A stretch of 64,000 nt of DNA from Cricetomys ansorgei (Eukaryota > Chordata > Mammalia > Rodentia > Nesomyidae): NCBI GenBank assembly GCA_026225945.1, contig JAMJFZ010000199.1, forward strand, positions 69,170,501 through 69,234,500, in the 5' to 3' direction. Below the pieces are notes generated by a model, which was not told the DNA's origin, ran no database searches, and saw only the letters and a program-made list of their open reading frames with translations. Positions 44,901 to 53,696 of the stretch are shown here, piece by piece. Made by a program: the position numbers and the translations under genes. Every line of letters begins with the position of its first letter. The stretch's first letter is position 1.

Positions 44901-47072
44901 AGGTCTCTCAGCAGCTGCATTCCAGGTCTTGACCGAAGCTGTGGTTATTGCAAAGCTCAGCTCGGGAAAGGTCTGTTGCTAAGCTTCTCACCAAGCACTG
45001 ACAGGATTTGGTTTCTCACAAGCTCTTAACCTAACCCTGGGCCTGGTTGGAGCCCTCTCTGGCACTGGGATCTTTCCAAGAAGTCAGAGATCTCTAGTAA
45101 GACAGAGTCACCAAAGGACTGGTGGTGCAAGCCTATAATCTTACCAGCTACTTTGGAGGTGTATATGGTAAAATATTTACTATCCTCAATTAACTAAAAT
45201 TACACAACAAATCTCATGTAATAAATACTCAAAACCAAACAATAAAAAGTGCTTAAAGTCACATGGAAACAGTAAAACTTTGAAGTGTGAGGATTTCAGG
45301 CATGGGTGGATTCCTGGGTCTCAGCACCTTGGGGCTGTGGATCATATCTCTGTTGCCATAATGTAAGAGGCAGGCCAACACGGAGGGCCATGCTGGCTCC
45401 AGGCTTGCTACGAGACCTGGGTGGAAGACAGTTTTCAGAAGACTTCCACAGGACAAAACCAGTATCAAGTAAGCCTGACGCCTCCTTCCTGACGCCTCTC
45501 TCACTGGCAACCTATTAAGTTGTCTTATGTGAGTATAGCAAGGCCCCTCTCTCCTCCAGACTCTGGTCCTGCTGCCCTTACCCTTTCCCCAGAAGCCGAT
45601 ATCTTTAATTTCCAAGATGGTCTGTGTTTCTTTCCCACAGTGATAGACAGAATAAGAGAACAGCTATACATAGTCAAGCTCAATACTTGCTTACCCTCCA
45701 GGAAAGTCCCTAGCACAAAAGTTACATAAGCCCTCTGGCCATCTCCTAAGCCTCTGAGAACTGGCTTTGGAAGTGAAGAGTAGAGGTTAAGGTCTGATTC
45801 CCAAAGAAGAGCATGCCAAGATCCATAGTGGAACCTCAGAATGAGACCGGTGCTGGTTGCTTTACCAGCTCAGGCCACAGAGCACCACTGGTCTGAGGAA
45901 GCCTGTTCCACAGGAACCTGTGTGCCCTGAGGCTGAAGCCACATCCCACGTGTTGGAAGCAGTGACAATGATTTCACAGGGGACAGCAAATACACACGCT
46001 GAGCTGACTGATCCCAGCACAGGAGGGTTAGTTCTCGCCATGCAAGGGTGCAGTTATGCTGTGCCAAGAATTACTGCTAAAACAACCAGAGTAGTATAGA
46101 TTTTTAAAATATTAATCTTGATTACATGAAAATCTAGAACAGTGGGTAGTGGTAGCGGCGCAAGCCTTTAATCCCAGAACTTGGAGGCAGAGGCAGGTAT
46201 ATCTCTCAGTTCGAAGCCAGCCTGGTCTACAGAGTGAGTTCCAGGATAGCCAAGGCTACACAGAAAAACTCGGTCTCGAAAAACAAGAACAAACAAAAAA
46301 AAAAAGAAAATGTAGAACAAAAATGATGCCTCTAGATTGCTTGGCCTTTTGTTTAGTTCTCTTACGACGCTTCAGAGCTGAAGAATTACATTTTTAAAAC
46401 TTCCTGAGTCTACAGAGAAAATTAAAGATTCTGACAAAACTTTTGAGGACAAACCACTCTAGTGGCAACCTGGGAGGGTTGCAGTCACCCTTGGGGTAGG
46501 TTTGCATTCACCCCCATTCCCATAGACAAGAAACTTATGAACCAGGATTCCTGATTTGCCACAGTGGTACAACCAGTGACCTCCACAGAGAGTATGCCCA
46601 ACATGGCTAAGCCCGGTGTTTCTCAAGTGCTCTGCCACGAGGACCTGCAATGCAATGTCCAGACCAGAGAAACAAGCCCTTGAACCAGGTTAACAGGAAA
46701 AAAGCTGTCACAGGGGTCAAGGCACAGAAAATAAGGACCCATGGCAGGTTCCCCAGGACCTTCAGTTCTACCACCTGTGGCTAGAGCCGCACCCTCCACA
46801 TTAGCCAGGCCTGGTGTGCTGCACTTACCTATCTGTAACAGTATGGGCGTGACCAGTGCTGTCTCCATGGCGTAACAGAATTCCCTGCCAAACATCACTG
46901 CCCCGTGCATGACCCATAGGCGTGTGGGGATTCTGTCTATGGACCCCTCACTGATGGTCTCCTCTTGGATATCGGCCTCTGGGTCTCTGGGTTTCTGAGG
47001 GCCTGGCAGGGGCACAGGCAGCTCTTGTACTTGCATAGATTCCGAGTCGGCATTCTGCGGAGCCATTTTCAT
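19749..47072 (-). CDS. SLC45A4: SLC45A4 solute carrier, complete coding region
   Basis: Joined from 47072-46829, 28602-28414, 26955-26776, 26302-25233, 24557-24458, 23673-23462 and 20114-19749: 2361 nt, 786 residues plus stop, close to the human protein. It is a 12-helix MFS carrier of the SLC45 (sucrose-transporter-like) family. Helix 1 is about residues 50-80, helices 2-3 lie in exon 2 around the motif GRRRPF (118-123), helix 4 in exon 3, helices 5-6 at 205-254. A cytoplasmic loop of about 270 residues (255-525) follows, then helix 7 at 528-548 and helices 8-12 in exons 5-7. The family has been reported to move sugars with protons, and SLC45A4 more recently to carry polyamines in neurons; substrate cannot be read from sequence. 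Start chosen at [20 protein letters not shown]; a second ATG two codons later has a better Kozak context. No break seen. Confidence 0.96.
20860..20898. repeat. TG/GC/CA simple repeat
   Basis: TGTGTGTGTGTGTG then CGCGCGCACACACACA; self-complementary purine-pyrimidine alternation. Confidence 0.9.
20898..21150 (-). repeat. B4/RSINE-type SINE
   Basis: GACAGAGGTCAACATTAGGT, GGAAAGGGTCTCTCACTAAA, TGATTATAATTATAGGCACA and CTGGGGATCTGAAGTCAGGT follow the reverse order of a common rodent composite SINE. Confidence 0.6.
21195..21361 (+). repeat. B1 SINE
   Basis: TCCTGGGCGGTAGTGGTGCA through GAGTTCGAGGCCAGCCTGGT to AGAAACCCTGCCTTG, tail of CAAA units. Near consensus. Confidence 0.94.
21366..21486 (+). 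repeat. B1-like SINE with poly-A tail
   Basis: GCTGGATATGGTTTCAAACA, TTTGATCCCAGCACTTAGGG and GTAGTGAGACCATACC then about 25 A. Inserted just after another B1. Confidence 0.75.
21487..21602 (+). repeat. Diverged B1-like fragment
   Basis: TATGAGTTAGAGGCCAGGCT and AGACCAACTCAGGCTACACT recall the B1 middle. Weak. Confidence 0.4.
22850..23012 (-). repeat. B1 SINE pieces
   Basis: AGCATGTGCCACCACACTTG is the 5' end of one reverse B1; CCAGGCTAGCCTTGAACTTG with CTCCACTACACCTGGCTTC belongs to a second. Confidence 0.65.
23025..23135 (+). mobile_element. URR1-like hAT-Charlie remnant, 5' half
   Basis: Starts with the terminal CAGTGGTTCTCAAACTTCCT and runs through GGGGTGACCCCCAACCATAA to GCTACTTCATAACTCTAATT, then breaks off. 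Confidence 0.75.
23462..23673 (-). CDS. SLC45A4: SLC45A4 coding exon 6 (helices 9-10)
   Basis: Acceptor CTCTCTGCAG precedes CCCTGCTACAG; donor GTATGGCC. 212 nt encode [60 protein letters not shown] and [10 protein letters not shown]. Phase 0 end. Confidence 0.95.
24458..24557 (-). CDS. SLC45A4: SLC45A4 coding exon 5 (helix 8)
   Basis: Acceptor CTGCAACAG precedes GCCCCCTCT; donor GTGAGAAA. 100 nt encode [20 protein letters not shown] and [16 protein letters not shown] at residues 565-567 is a possible N-glycosylation sequon in the loop between helices 7 and 8. Confidence 0.94.
25233..26302 (-). CDS. SLC45A4: SLC45A4 coding exon 4 (helices 5-7 and large loop)
   Basis: Acceptor ATCTACAG precedes GTCTTGGTGG; donor GTGAGTAC. 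The 1070-nt exon begins [20 protein letters not shown], includes helix 6 ([20 protein letters not shown]) and the whole cytoplasmic loop, and ends with helix 7 ([20 protein letters not shown]) and VIFGGDPK. The loop carries a Ser/Thr-rich middle, an RRRR stretch at 432-435, [20 protein letters not shown] and an acidic [12 protein letters not shown] block next to helix 7. Confidence 0.96.
26757..26773 (-). repeat. (A)17 run immediately after an SLC45A4 donor
   Basis: Seventeen T on +, that is GT followed by 17 A on the transcribed - strand, then AGAAGAAGAAGAAG. It replaces the usual GTAAGT donor extension of coding exon 3. Confidence 0.95.
26776..26955 (-). CDS. SLC45A4: SLC45A4 coding exon 3 (helix 4)
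   Basis: Acceptor CTCTGTCCAG precedes GTCTGGCG; the donor is GTA followed by a long A run. 180 nt encode [40 protein letters not shown] and [19 protein letters not shown]. The segment [17 protein letters not shown] is strongly typical of SLC45 proteins. Exactly 60 codons, so skipping would be in frame. Confidence 0.95.
27093..27116. repeat. Poly-T tract
   Basis: A T run of more than 20 bases followed by AAAAAAAGATTTTCTTATTT. Possibly the tail of a - strand retroposed element, but no body is recognisable. Confidence 0.8.
28414..28602 (-). CDS. SLC45A4: SLC45A4 coding exon 2 (transporter helices 2-3)
   Basis: Acceptor TTCCTGCAG precedes GCCTCCCTGAG; donor GTGAGTGT. 189 nt read [20 protein letters not shown] then [20 protein letters not shown] and LFLNGSAI. 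The SDRC...WGRRRPF loop between helices 2 and 3 is the MFS/SUC signature (R112, R119-R121). Confidence 0.95.
31534..31752 (+). repeat. B2 SINE
   Basis: GGGGCTGGAGAGATGGCTCA to CATACACATAAAAATAAAAT plus A tail. Near full length and little diverged; long 3' form. Confidence 0.95.
31897..32075 (+). repeat. Unassigned rodent interspersed repeat
   Basis: AACATCATAATCAAAAGCAA, CTTGGAGAGGAGGAAAAGGC, CAGGTCACAGTCCATCACTG and GGCAGGAACCTGGAGGAACC belong to a frequent rodent family with the same opening as 11283-11445. Name not assigned. Confidence 0.6.
32099..32242 (-). repeat. B1 SINE
   Basis: GGAGACAGGGTTTCTTTCTC, TGTAGACCAGGCTGGTCTCC and GAGTGCTGAGATTAAAAGTG. Confidence 0.92.
32383..32483 (-). 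repeat. B1/B4-like SINE
   Basis: GACAAGATCTCACTATGTAT, GTGGCTGGCCTGAAACTCCA and GAGTGCTAGGATTATAGGCA. A tRNA-like end (GAGCCATCTCAGCGGTCC) at 32332-32349 may belong to a separate B2/B4 unit. Confidence 0.7.
34168..34282 (+). repeat. Diverged B1/B4-like SINE
   Basis: TCAGGAGTTCACAGCCATCC, CTACACAGCCAGTTCAAGGC and CAAGATCCTGTTTTAAGAGA in B1/B4 order; 5' part unclear. Confidence 0.55.
37458..37557 (+). repeat. ID SINE
   Basis: CTGGGGGTATGGCTCAGTGG, CAGAATGCTTGCCTAGCATG and GGCCTGGTTCCCTCTGTGAC, then an A-rich tail. Confidence 0.85.
37660..37722 (-). repeat. ID-like SINE fragment
   Basis: CATGTTAGGGATTGAATCCA, GGGCCTTGCACAAGCCAGGC, reverse ID order. Confidence 0.7.
37733..37956 (+). mobile_element. 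URR1-like hAT-Charlie element, nearly full length
   Basis: Begins CAGTGGTTCTCAACTTTCCT and ends near GGGTCAACAACTGCTG, an eroded inverted copy of the start. Interior TTCATGTTGTGGTGACCCCC and CTGATATGCAGATGGTCTTA. Non-autonomous, no coding frame. Confidence 0.75.
38887..38917. repeat. Poly-A tract of about 31 bases
   Basis: Uninterrupted A run after TCTGACA. No SINE body is obvious before it. Confidence 0.9.
39824..39894 (+). repeat. ID SINE
   Basis: CAGGGTGTAGCTCAGTGGTA, GAGTGCTTACCCAACACATA and GGTCCTGGGTTCCACCCCCA. Confidence 0.85.
41736..41870 (+). repeat. B1/B4-like SINE
   Basis: AATGATGGCACACACTTGTA, GGAGGCAGAAGCAGGAAAAC, GTTCAGGCCAGCATGGTCTA and GGCACTGTCTCAAACATAC. Confidence 0.75.
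41872..42082 (+). repeat. B3 (B2-family) SINE
   Basis: AGGTTCTGTGAGATGGCTTG, AAGCGCTTGCCAAGCAAATT, GGAAGGAGAGAGATGACTCC and CTGTCTTCTGATCTTGATAC; CAAAA-rich tail. Confidence 0.85.
42755..42873 (+). repeat. Diverged B1/B4-like SINE
   Basis: TTTGGTGGCCAGGCCTGTAT, CCCAGTTACTTGGAGTCAGA and CTGCCTAGGCTATAGAGGGA, ending at the CAAG repeat. Confidence 0.65.
42874..42904. repeat. (CAAG)n microsatellite
   Basis: Seven CAAG units, apparently grown from the tail of the preceding SINE. Confidence 0.93.
42916..43053 (+). repeat. B1 SINE
   Basis: CCAGGTTTGGTGGTAAGCGT, CTTTAATCCCAGCACTGGGG and GAAGCCAGCCTGATCTACAT. Confidence 0.92.
43070..43152 (+). repeat. ID SINE
   Basis: AGCCAAGGGTGTGACTCGGT, GGCAGAGCACATGCCAAGCA and GGCTCTGGGCTCAATGCCTA. 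Confidence 0.75.
43163..43283 (+). repeat. Diverged B1/B4-like SINE with a G10 run
   Basis: AGTGGGTGTGGTGATACACA, CTGGAATCCCCACACTTAGG and GAGAGCCTGTCTCTAAATAA. A run of about ten G lies at 43213-43222. Confidence 0.65.
44506..44645 (+). repeat. B3 (B2-family) SINE
   Basis: CAGTGAGATGGCTCAGAAGA, ATGACCTGAGTTCAATCCCC and AGTTGTCCTCAATCAATAAA. Confidence 0.85.
44780..45075 (+). repeat. Ancient interspersed repeat, family not assigned
   Basis: CAGCTACCTACTGCTGTGTG, ACAAAGCACTCATGGTGAAG and GTCATCTCACAGTCAATTTC match a block order common to old eutherian repeats. Non-coding and diverged. Confidence 0.4.
46144..46310 (+). repeat. B1 SINE
   Basis: GGTAGTGGTAGCGGCGCAAG, GAAGCCAGCCTGGTCTACAG and ACTCGGTCTCGAAAAACAAG. 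Confidence 0.94.
46829..47072 (-). CDS. SLC45A4: SLC45A4 coding exon 1 (start codon)
   Basis: ATG at 47072-47070; donor GTAAGTGC at 46828. It encodes [20 protein letters not shown], an acidic proline-rich N-terminus, then [20 protein letters not shown] and [15 protein letters not shown], which is helix 1 of the carrier. The second in-frame ATG at 47066-47064 (AAAATGGC) is the stronger initiation context. Confidence 0.95.
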
Positions 47073-47458
47073 TACCACCAAAATATATATATTTTTTAAT
47101 TCTACCTATATAAATAATACTATCATCTCTCTCCAATGATAAATTAAGACGTCTTCTCGTTCTGCTGCAGGTGTATTCCTCGGCAAGTAATTCTTGTATT
47201 CCACTCTTTACCAATAGGTGTCTCAACTTCTCACACGAGACGTGCAGCAACACAGAAGGGTTTTTGGTTGGACTGTAAACATATGGCTTGCTGGCTCACT
47301 GTGAGTTAGAGTTAAAAATCCATAAGGGCCACTCAGTTAATACCAGTTTCATCATCATGACTGTGGAGGCGCTGCAGTCACTTCTCTTGCTATAGAGAGG
47401 TAGGGAGCTGACACACACAGGCGGTCTTCTGTGACTCCCCATCGAGCGGCTAGAAGAT
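47073..47458 (-). other. SLC45A4: Probable SLC45A4 5' UTR in the first coding exon
   Basis: Upstream of the ATG there is a strong acceptor on the - strand: a CTGAC branch-like site, the tract TTGTCTTTGCTCTCTTGCAG, with AG at 47460-47459. This makes an exon of 47458-46829 with 386 nt of 5' UTR. A weaker AG at 47107-47106 (TTATATAG) is the alternative. Known SLC45A4 genes have untranslated upstream exons, which would lie further right. Confidence 0.55.
47296..47442 (-). other. Upstream open reading frame in the probable SLC45A4 5' UTR
   Basis: ATG at 47442-47440 opens 48 codons (MGSHRRPPVCVSSLPLYSKR onward, ending WIFNSNSQ) and stops at 47296, 223 nt before the SLC45A4 ATG. Its start (CTCGATGGG) has G at +4 but a pyrimidine at -3. 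A protein product is not claimed; a translational control role is possible. Confidence 0.4.
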
Positions 47459-48174
47459 CTGCAAGAGAGCAAAGACAAGTCGTAGTCAGGAGTGGCCTCA
47501 CTGCCCACACACACCTACCACCTGGACCCCAGGAATCTGTTCATCATCAACAACACTCGACACAAACTCATGGGAATTATACTTGGGGCTGCTAAAGAAA
47601 GTAGAATCAGAAGTGGAGAAGTGGACAGAAAAGAAAAAAAAAAAAAAAAAGCTCACTCTCCAGCCAATGCTAATATGATGGTGTCATCGCCTCTGTGTCA
47701 GGTATTCCTGTTGCTGAAGGCATCAGTGGCACCCTTCCAGGCCCACCAGTATCATGGAAAGATTGTAGAAAGAGGAGAGGGAAGCAACTGACAGACCACA
47801 GAGGGATTCTTGAAACACTGCCTGCAAATGTGCCATGAGAGGTGGAAGGAGCAGGCCAGACAGAGCAGGGACACAAGTCCCACCGCCTAATAGACAAGTT
47901 CAGAATCTGCCCTGAGGCTGGGTCCTCAGCAGCACCTCCACCTGTCCAGGTTAGAAAACAGTGATAATCAAACGAAAGTTAAGAGGCCTGTACACACATG
48001 CCAAATTCTGTAACTTCTAGTAGTTCAGAGATACCCTGCCTATGTGACATTACCAGGGGCTTTGTAACACAGGAGCCCGGTCTTGAAGTCTGCTCCATGC
48101 CAGTTTTTGTGACCAGCTTGTGACTTGTCTCCGCTTAGGCACACAACATGTCCCTTTAGAAAGAGTCCAGACAT

Positions 48175-48262
48175 AAGTAGAGTGGCACACAGGTGTGAGG
48201 TAGGAGGATCTTGAGTTCAAGGCCAGTCTGGAGTACACAGCAAGACCTTGACTCAAACAAGT
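48175..48262 (+). repeat. Partial B1/B4-like SINE
   Basis: GTGTGAGGTAGGAGGATCTT, GAGTTCAAGGCCAGTCTGGA and CAAGACCTTGACTCAAACAA. Confidence 0.65.
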
Positions 48263-48885
48263 ATGTGCACATATGCACATGCCAGCTTCTCCAACAAAAG
48301 GAAAGGTAGGGGTGCACATTCTGACCATCTGGTGGACCTCCAGGTGCTAGGTTCCATCAACAAAAAAGGGCCCCCACGTCGTGCAGGGCAGCATTCCCAT
48401 TGGATATGAAGTTAGGTCTGTAGGCTGATAGCTTACCAAATAGTTTTCAACGATTGCTTTGGATAAAGTATTTCTAGTAATACATACCTAGTAAAGATGA
48501 ATCCTAACTAGCTCCTCCTCCCCTTCTAGGATGGGCAGAAAACTTGGGAGTAAGAGCAGCATAACCTAGTCCCTCTCTCAGCAGTCTCCCCTCCCCCACA
48601 CCCCCACCGGGTCAGGGGCAGGGCAGTCCAAATGGGAAGGAAGGTCTCCTGGAGCACTGGCTCTCAGCTCTTCCCACCTACTATGCTTACTTTGCTTTTT
48701 GGCTGCAACTATAACCCACCCTTGCAGCACTCCCCCAGCCTCCCCATCCCTGGTCCAATGAGATTCAGCAGTCTCAGCTACACACTGGCTTCTCTGTCCC
48801 CAGTTTTACCGCAATTCCACACTGAGCTCTCATCTGAAATCTAGTGTTCACCTATCTCCTCTACCATACAAACCTCAGTCAAGGG

Positions 48886-49098
48886 ACTGAAGAGATGAGA
48901 GAGACGGCTCAGTGTTAAGAGCCCTCCTTGTTCTTCCAGAGAACCCAAGTTCAGTTCCCAGGACCCACGCTGGGCAGCTCACAACTACCTGTAACCCTAG
49001 GGGCAACAACATCTCATTATGAGGACACTAGCACTCGTGTGCACATAACCCTACACAGACTCACAGACACACAACTAAAAATAAAACAACAACAATTA
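48886..49098 (+). repeat. B2 SINE
   Basis: GAGAGAGACGGCTCAGTGTT, AGCTCACAACTACCTGTAAC and an AAAATAAAACAACAACAA tail. Confidence 0.88.
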
Positions 49099-49552
49099 TC
49101 TTATACTCCTCTTTCCAAAACCTTATCAGGAGCCACTTCCAACAAAGGCTATAACCAGTAGGGAAACTGATCCTACCCGAGCTCTGTTACTCTTGACCTA
49201 CCTTAACCTTTGCCTAATCACTGTTGAGACCTTTCTTTATGTCAAACTGCCAGTCTTATGTCAAAACAGGGTCCGTGGTTTAACTTCTTGGCCTGTTCCT
49301 GACAGGGACATTATTGGGACCTGTGTCCATGTAAAGTTTGTGAAGCTGAAACAGATCAGCTGGGTATTGCACAGGACAACAGCGATTATTTTGCAAGCAG
49401 TCCTAAAAACAATTACAAACACCAAAGCCCTGCTCAATGACCTTTGACCTGCTGCTGCTCTATTCTCAGAGACTTATGTGCCTGAAATGCAAGGCTAATA
49501 CTTGGCTCCAGATTTATGGGAGGACAGTAGAGATGAGGCAGTAACGCTCTGA

Positions 49553-49690
49553 AACCAGGTGTGGTGGTGCTTGCCTGTAATATCAGCTCTTGTAGGGTGG
49601 AGGCAGGAAGATGGGTGTTCAAGGATATCTTTGGTTACACAAAAAGCTTGGGCTACATAAGACCTTGCCTCAAAAACCAAAACAAAAGTA
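49553..49690 (+). repeat. B1/B4-like SINE
   Basis: CTGAAACCAGGTGTGGTGGT, GCTTGCCTGTAATATCAGCT and AAGACCTTGCCTCAAAAACC. Confidence 0.8.
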
Positions 49691-49861
49691 AAATAAGACA
49701 AAAATGAACCTCCAATACACAGGCAAATCATTCTAGGCAGTCTATTCCAGTCACAATGTTAACGGAGAAGCTACTGGCCATGGACACTCCCAGCCCCCTG
49801 CAGCATTCTGCAGCCATCAGCTCCAAGGCTGAGTAATGCTGATTTAAGGGTTTCTAGAGGA

Positions 49862-50022
49862 TGCAGGCAGCAAGATGGCTCAGAGAGTACAACCTGACAT
49901 CCTTGGGACCCATAAAGTGAAAGGAAAAAAATGGCTTATTAAGCTGTCCTCTGATTTCTACTCAAACCATGACACATGGTGAACAAATATGCACTCATAC
50001 AAAATAAAAATTAAAAAAGATG
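49862..50022 (+). repeat. B3 (B2-family) SINE
   Basis: GCAGGCAGCAAGATGGCTCA, AAGCTGTCCTCTGATTTCTA and GCACTCATACAAAATAAAAA. Confidence 0.75.
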
Positions 50023-50110
50023 TTAAGCATCGGAGTCACTGATAATCATATCTGAATCAACTCCAGCCCAAGTGTGGCCCAGCTTTCTTTTAAAGCCACA
50101 CATAGCTTCT

Positions 50111-50112
<2 letters not shown>

Positions 50113-50144
<32 letters not shown>
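50113..50144. repeat. (TG)n microsatellite
   Basis: About 15 TG units after GCTTCTGG, ending TGTACACG. Confidence 0.95.
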
Positions 50145-50145
<1 letters not shown>

Positions 50146-51837
50146 ACGTAGCCCTTAAAAAGCAAAGCCTGATGACCAGCCCAGCAGAACTAGGACTCCA
50201 GGTTGGATCTTGCTACCGAGTTTGCAGGGTGTTGACCTATATGCCCTGGAGACAGGTCAACCAGTCTTAGGAATCTCTATTATAATAGAGTAGGTTCCTT
50301 TGTTACCCCATCCAAACAGCTTCTGGGCTTCCAGCTCCCACTCAACCTGACCCCATCACTGTTGCTGATGTGTTATCCCAGGCTGCACAAAACTGAAACG
50401 GGAATCACTTGCCATCAAGACACATGCTGGCCCTGAAGATGTGGTGCCCTCAGCTTAAGCTATGCCTCCACATCAACACTACACTTCTCAGGCTGTGGAG
50501 ATTTCTAGCAGCTTGCCTGGAGAGTAGGCCACAAAAAAACATCAGGTGTCCAGCAAACCATTGCCTACTGCCCAACACGGTGTGGCTTCTGGTCACAACT
50601 GGCACCAGGCCTGTGAAAATGGCTAGACACCATCATTTTACCTGGGCAGGGCAATGCATGCTGGGCAAGTACCAGGTGAATGCAAAAAAGAAACAGACAT
50701 CAAACTGGGGGCTAGAGTGGGACTCAGGAATGTGTGGGGTCTCTCCCTACTCAAAGACTCAGAACTGGTGCAAGGTCAAGACTCAGTTGACAGGGTGATT
50801 AGATATGCATACAGATGCCAGGCAGCCTCAGCACTCATAGTCCCAGAGAAGGCAGTCTGAAGAGCATGGCACCAGTTCTTCTGGTGCTTTACCTGGAATG
50901 GTGCTGTCATCTTTGAGGGGACTCTGTCCAGTCCAGCTCTGGGAAGAGGGAGGCCTACTATAGCTACTTGTGCTCTCTGGGCCTTACACCATACAGCTCT
51001 ACTATGCTTCCTGCCTCTCTGTACCAGGTCAAGCCACACCAACCTTCCCAGACCCTTCCCCATTTAGGACAGGGAGCTCTGCTCCTGTCAACACCATTGT
51101 AGCTCTGGGGTGGATGGCTTGCCATGCCAGCTGTTGAGCAGCCCGGCATCATGATGCACCAGCATTCTTACCTCCCTCACTTGGGTCTGGCTTGCTTACA
51201 CTGGGACTGGCCACATATCATCAATGAAGGATCATGTTCTACATGAAAGCAGTGACAGGGAGGATACCCAATGCCTGTCCTGGCCACTCCTACTCTAGAG
51301 TTCTGGAGCAGCTGTACTCAGTGAGCAGCAACCAGTCCCTTCACCTGGCTCTGGCCTCTCCGGGATCCTTGTGGATGGAGTGTGGGCTGGGTTGGGTACC
51401 GGCTGCTCACATGGTCTAAGTGAAGAGAGAGTAGATTTCACACAGGCAAATAAATGCCAGGAGCCTCTTCCAGACAGCCTTATGGCGCAGTTACTACCCA
51501 GTCTGTAAACTACCTCCCAGGCACTGCTACCCTATGGCACTCACACCACTGCAAGGCAACTAACCCTCGAATAACCAGGGCAGCTTTCCAAACAAGGAGT
51601 TTTTAATAAAGCCATGTTGATAGCCAGAACAAAACGGACTCAAGCTGGTGAACAACAGCAGCATTTCTTCACCAACACACAGGGATCTGATCAACACGGA
51701 TTTATAGCTGGCACTGTGGAAGACAATCTGCTCCCCATCAGGGCACCACCTGGCACAGCTCTCTTTTTCAAAGCCCTAGGAAGTGGTGATTAGAGCAAGG
51801 GCCCCACATAGTAAAGTCATTTTTGTTATTGTTGTTG

Positions 51838-51990
51838 GTTTTTTGTTTGTTTTTGAGACAAGGTTTCTCTCTTGTAACTCTGGCTGTCCTGGAACTCACT
51901 CTATAGACCAGGTTAGCCTCGAACTCACAGAGATCCGCCTGCCTGTCTCCCAAGTGCTGGGATCAAAGGCATGCGCCACCACCACCCAAC
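51838..51990 (-). repeat. B1 SINE
   Basis: TTTTTGAGACAAGGTTTCTC, CTGGCTGTCCTGGAACTCAC and CAAGTGCTGGGATCAAAGGC. Near consensus. Confidence 0.94.
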
Positions 51991-53696
51991 TAATAAAGCA
52001 GTTTTGTTGTCACACTTAGGAGAAAGGGTCCCCAGCTGACTGAGGGATACATACAAGTACCTAAGGAGCTATAGGGTGCAGCTGAGGAAGGAGAGAGGAG
52101 GGATGCCATGTCCCAGCCAGGCATCCTGCTCTGAAAGTATTTAAGAACAGTGCCTGAGAAGCAGTAGGAGCATCTCTGCTCCAGAGCCACTGTCACATTC
52201 TGGGTGCCTGGCTTCCATTCGCACCAGTCTGGCTGCTCGTCAACACTCCTTTAAACAGAAAGGCAGCCAGCCCCTTTTTCTTTCTGAGAGGCAGTTCCCA
52301 CTCTATGTTTCCCAGCATTCTCCAAATTACTCTTCCATGTTCATTTCCAAGAACTTTATGAGCATATGGACTTTAAAAACAGCATGATGAGCTCTGGGGA
52401 AAAGTCCTTTTGGAGTCTGGACTGGATTCAACTTGTCTTTTGGAGAACTGCTGTCCTCCATAGCCTTATCTTTGGTTTCCTTTCAAGCCGACTCTGTATC
52501 TTGAGGCTCTTGCATAGCTCTGCATACTTCTCAGGCTCATTCCTAACTCTACCTGCTGTGTCTCTGTTGGCAAGACTCGTCCTTCCTTGGACAGTGAACA
52601 TTCAAAGGCTAATAATGTTACTCACCCACATAGGCTCCTTATGTCCCTCCCTCTCCATCTAACTGAGGCTTTGTATCTTAACTTGTTATCTAATGTTTCT
52701 GTTTGAGACTAGACAAAAAGAACAGAATAGCCAAGTTAACAATCTGCTCATCATCCCCAGAATAACAGTACTTCTGAATACCAGTGGTACCTAGCTGACT
52801 CACTTATCCATCTCCCCAGACACTAGGCAGTCCTGGTTATCACCTTGTCCTCTCCATCTGAACTTAACCAAGCATAACTCTTGTTTGGGGACTTGGGGCC
52901 CCTTGCTGTGGCTTTCTTGGGCACAAAGACCCTGTAGCGCAGAAACTCTTTCTTTGTAGGCTCCCTACATCCTATCTCTGGGACTCTCCATCAGACCCAG
53001 AGGAAAAGGATTGAAGCTTAAAGAAGGAAGTAGGGTGGAGCTATGACTCCTGACCCGAGGCCAAGCGCTCAGCATTCAATCAGCACATTTCAGGAGAGAA
53101 CCATCAAGTACCATAAAAGCAGGTTCATTGTCCATAAGGCAATACCATGGGGTCATCTAGTGCAGGACAGTTGTTCCTTGGAAGAAAGCTGGTCCCATGC
53201 CATCACAGGAGTGAACACTATGTAATCACATGCAAAGGCTTCCTCTAAGAGACACAAGTGTAAAATGCCCAGGCTAAAGTATGATGACATACAGGAGGGA
53301 GGCCAGGAGGACCAGCTACCTCTGCCCACAGCATAGGCAGTCCTGCAATTCTGAAAGCGTGAAGAGAAAAAGCCTAAGAGAAGCTCTGGCTTCTTCTATA
53401 TTCTTCTACTAAGTGACCTGTGACATACTCAGGGCAGCTTTTCCCTAGTACAGCAAAGACTGCTTCCCCTGGAGCCTGCTCCAGCAACTGCTGAGCACTC
53501 GGTGACAATTTTGTTACAGTCTGCAGATGCACTCAGACAAATACAACAACAATTGTTTCAACCAACAACTTCCTCTATTGTCCTGTTTCTAATGTGAGAG
53601 TGACTGATGCCAAAACATGTGACTTCCTTCAAGCTGCTGTGGAAAGTGGCTGGACAGCAGCTCTGATTGGTACCCTAAGCTAGGCTCATAGTTTTG

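Larger units (their letters stand above)
28603..46828 (-). other. SLC45A4: SLC45A4 intron between coding exons 1 and 2
   Basis: 18,226 bp of intron with GTAAGT donor (46828) and CAG acceptor (28603). It holds the SINEs and DNA transposon copies listed separately; long parts (for example 28650-31500, 35000-37400) are unique sequence in which I see no exon or RNA gene. Confidence 0.85.

Noticed and set aside
46948..47253. 101-codon - strand frame overlapping the SLC45A4 start
   Set aside because: It has no ATG start (a GTG is used) and is out of frame with the carrier; the coding signal belongs to the MKMAPQ frame.
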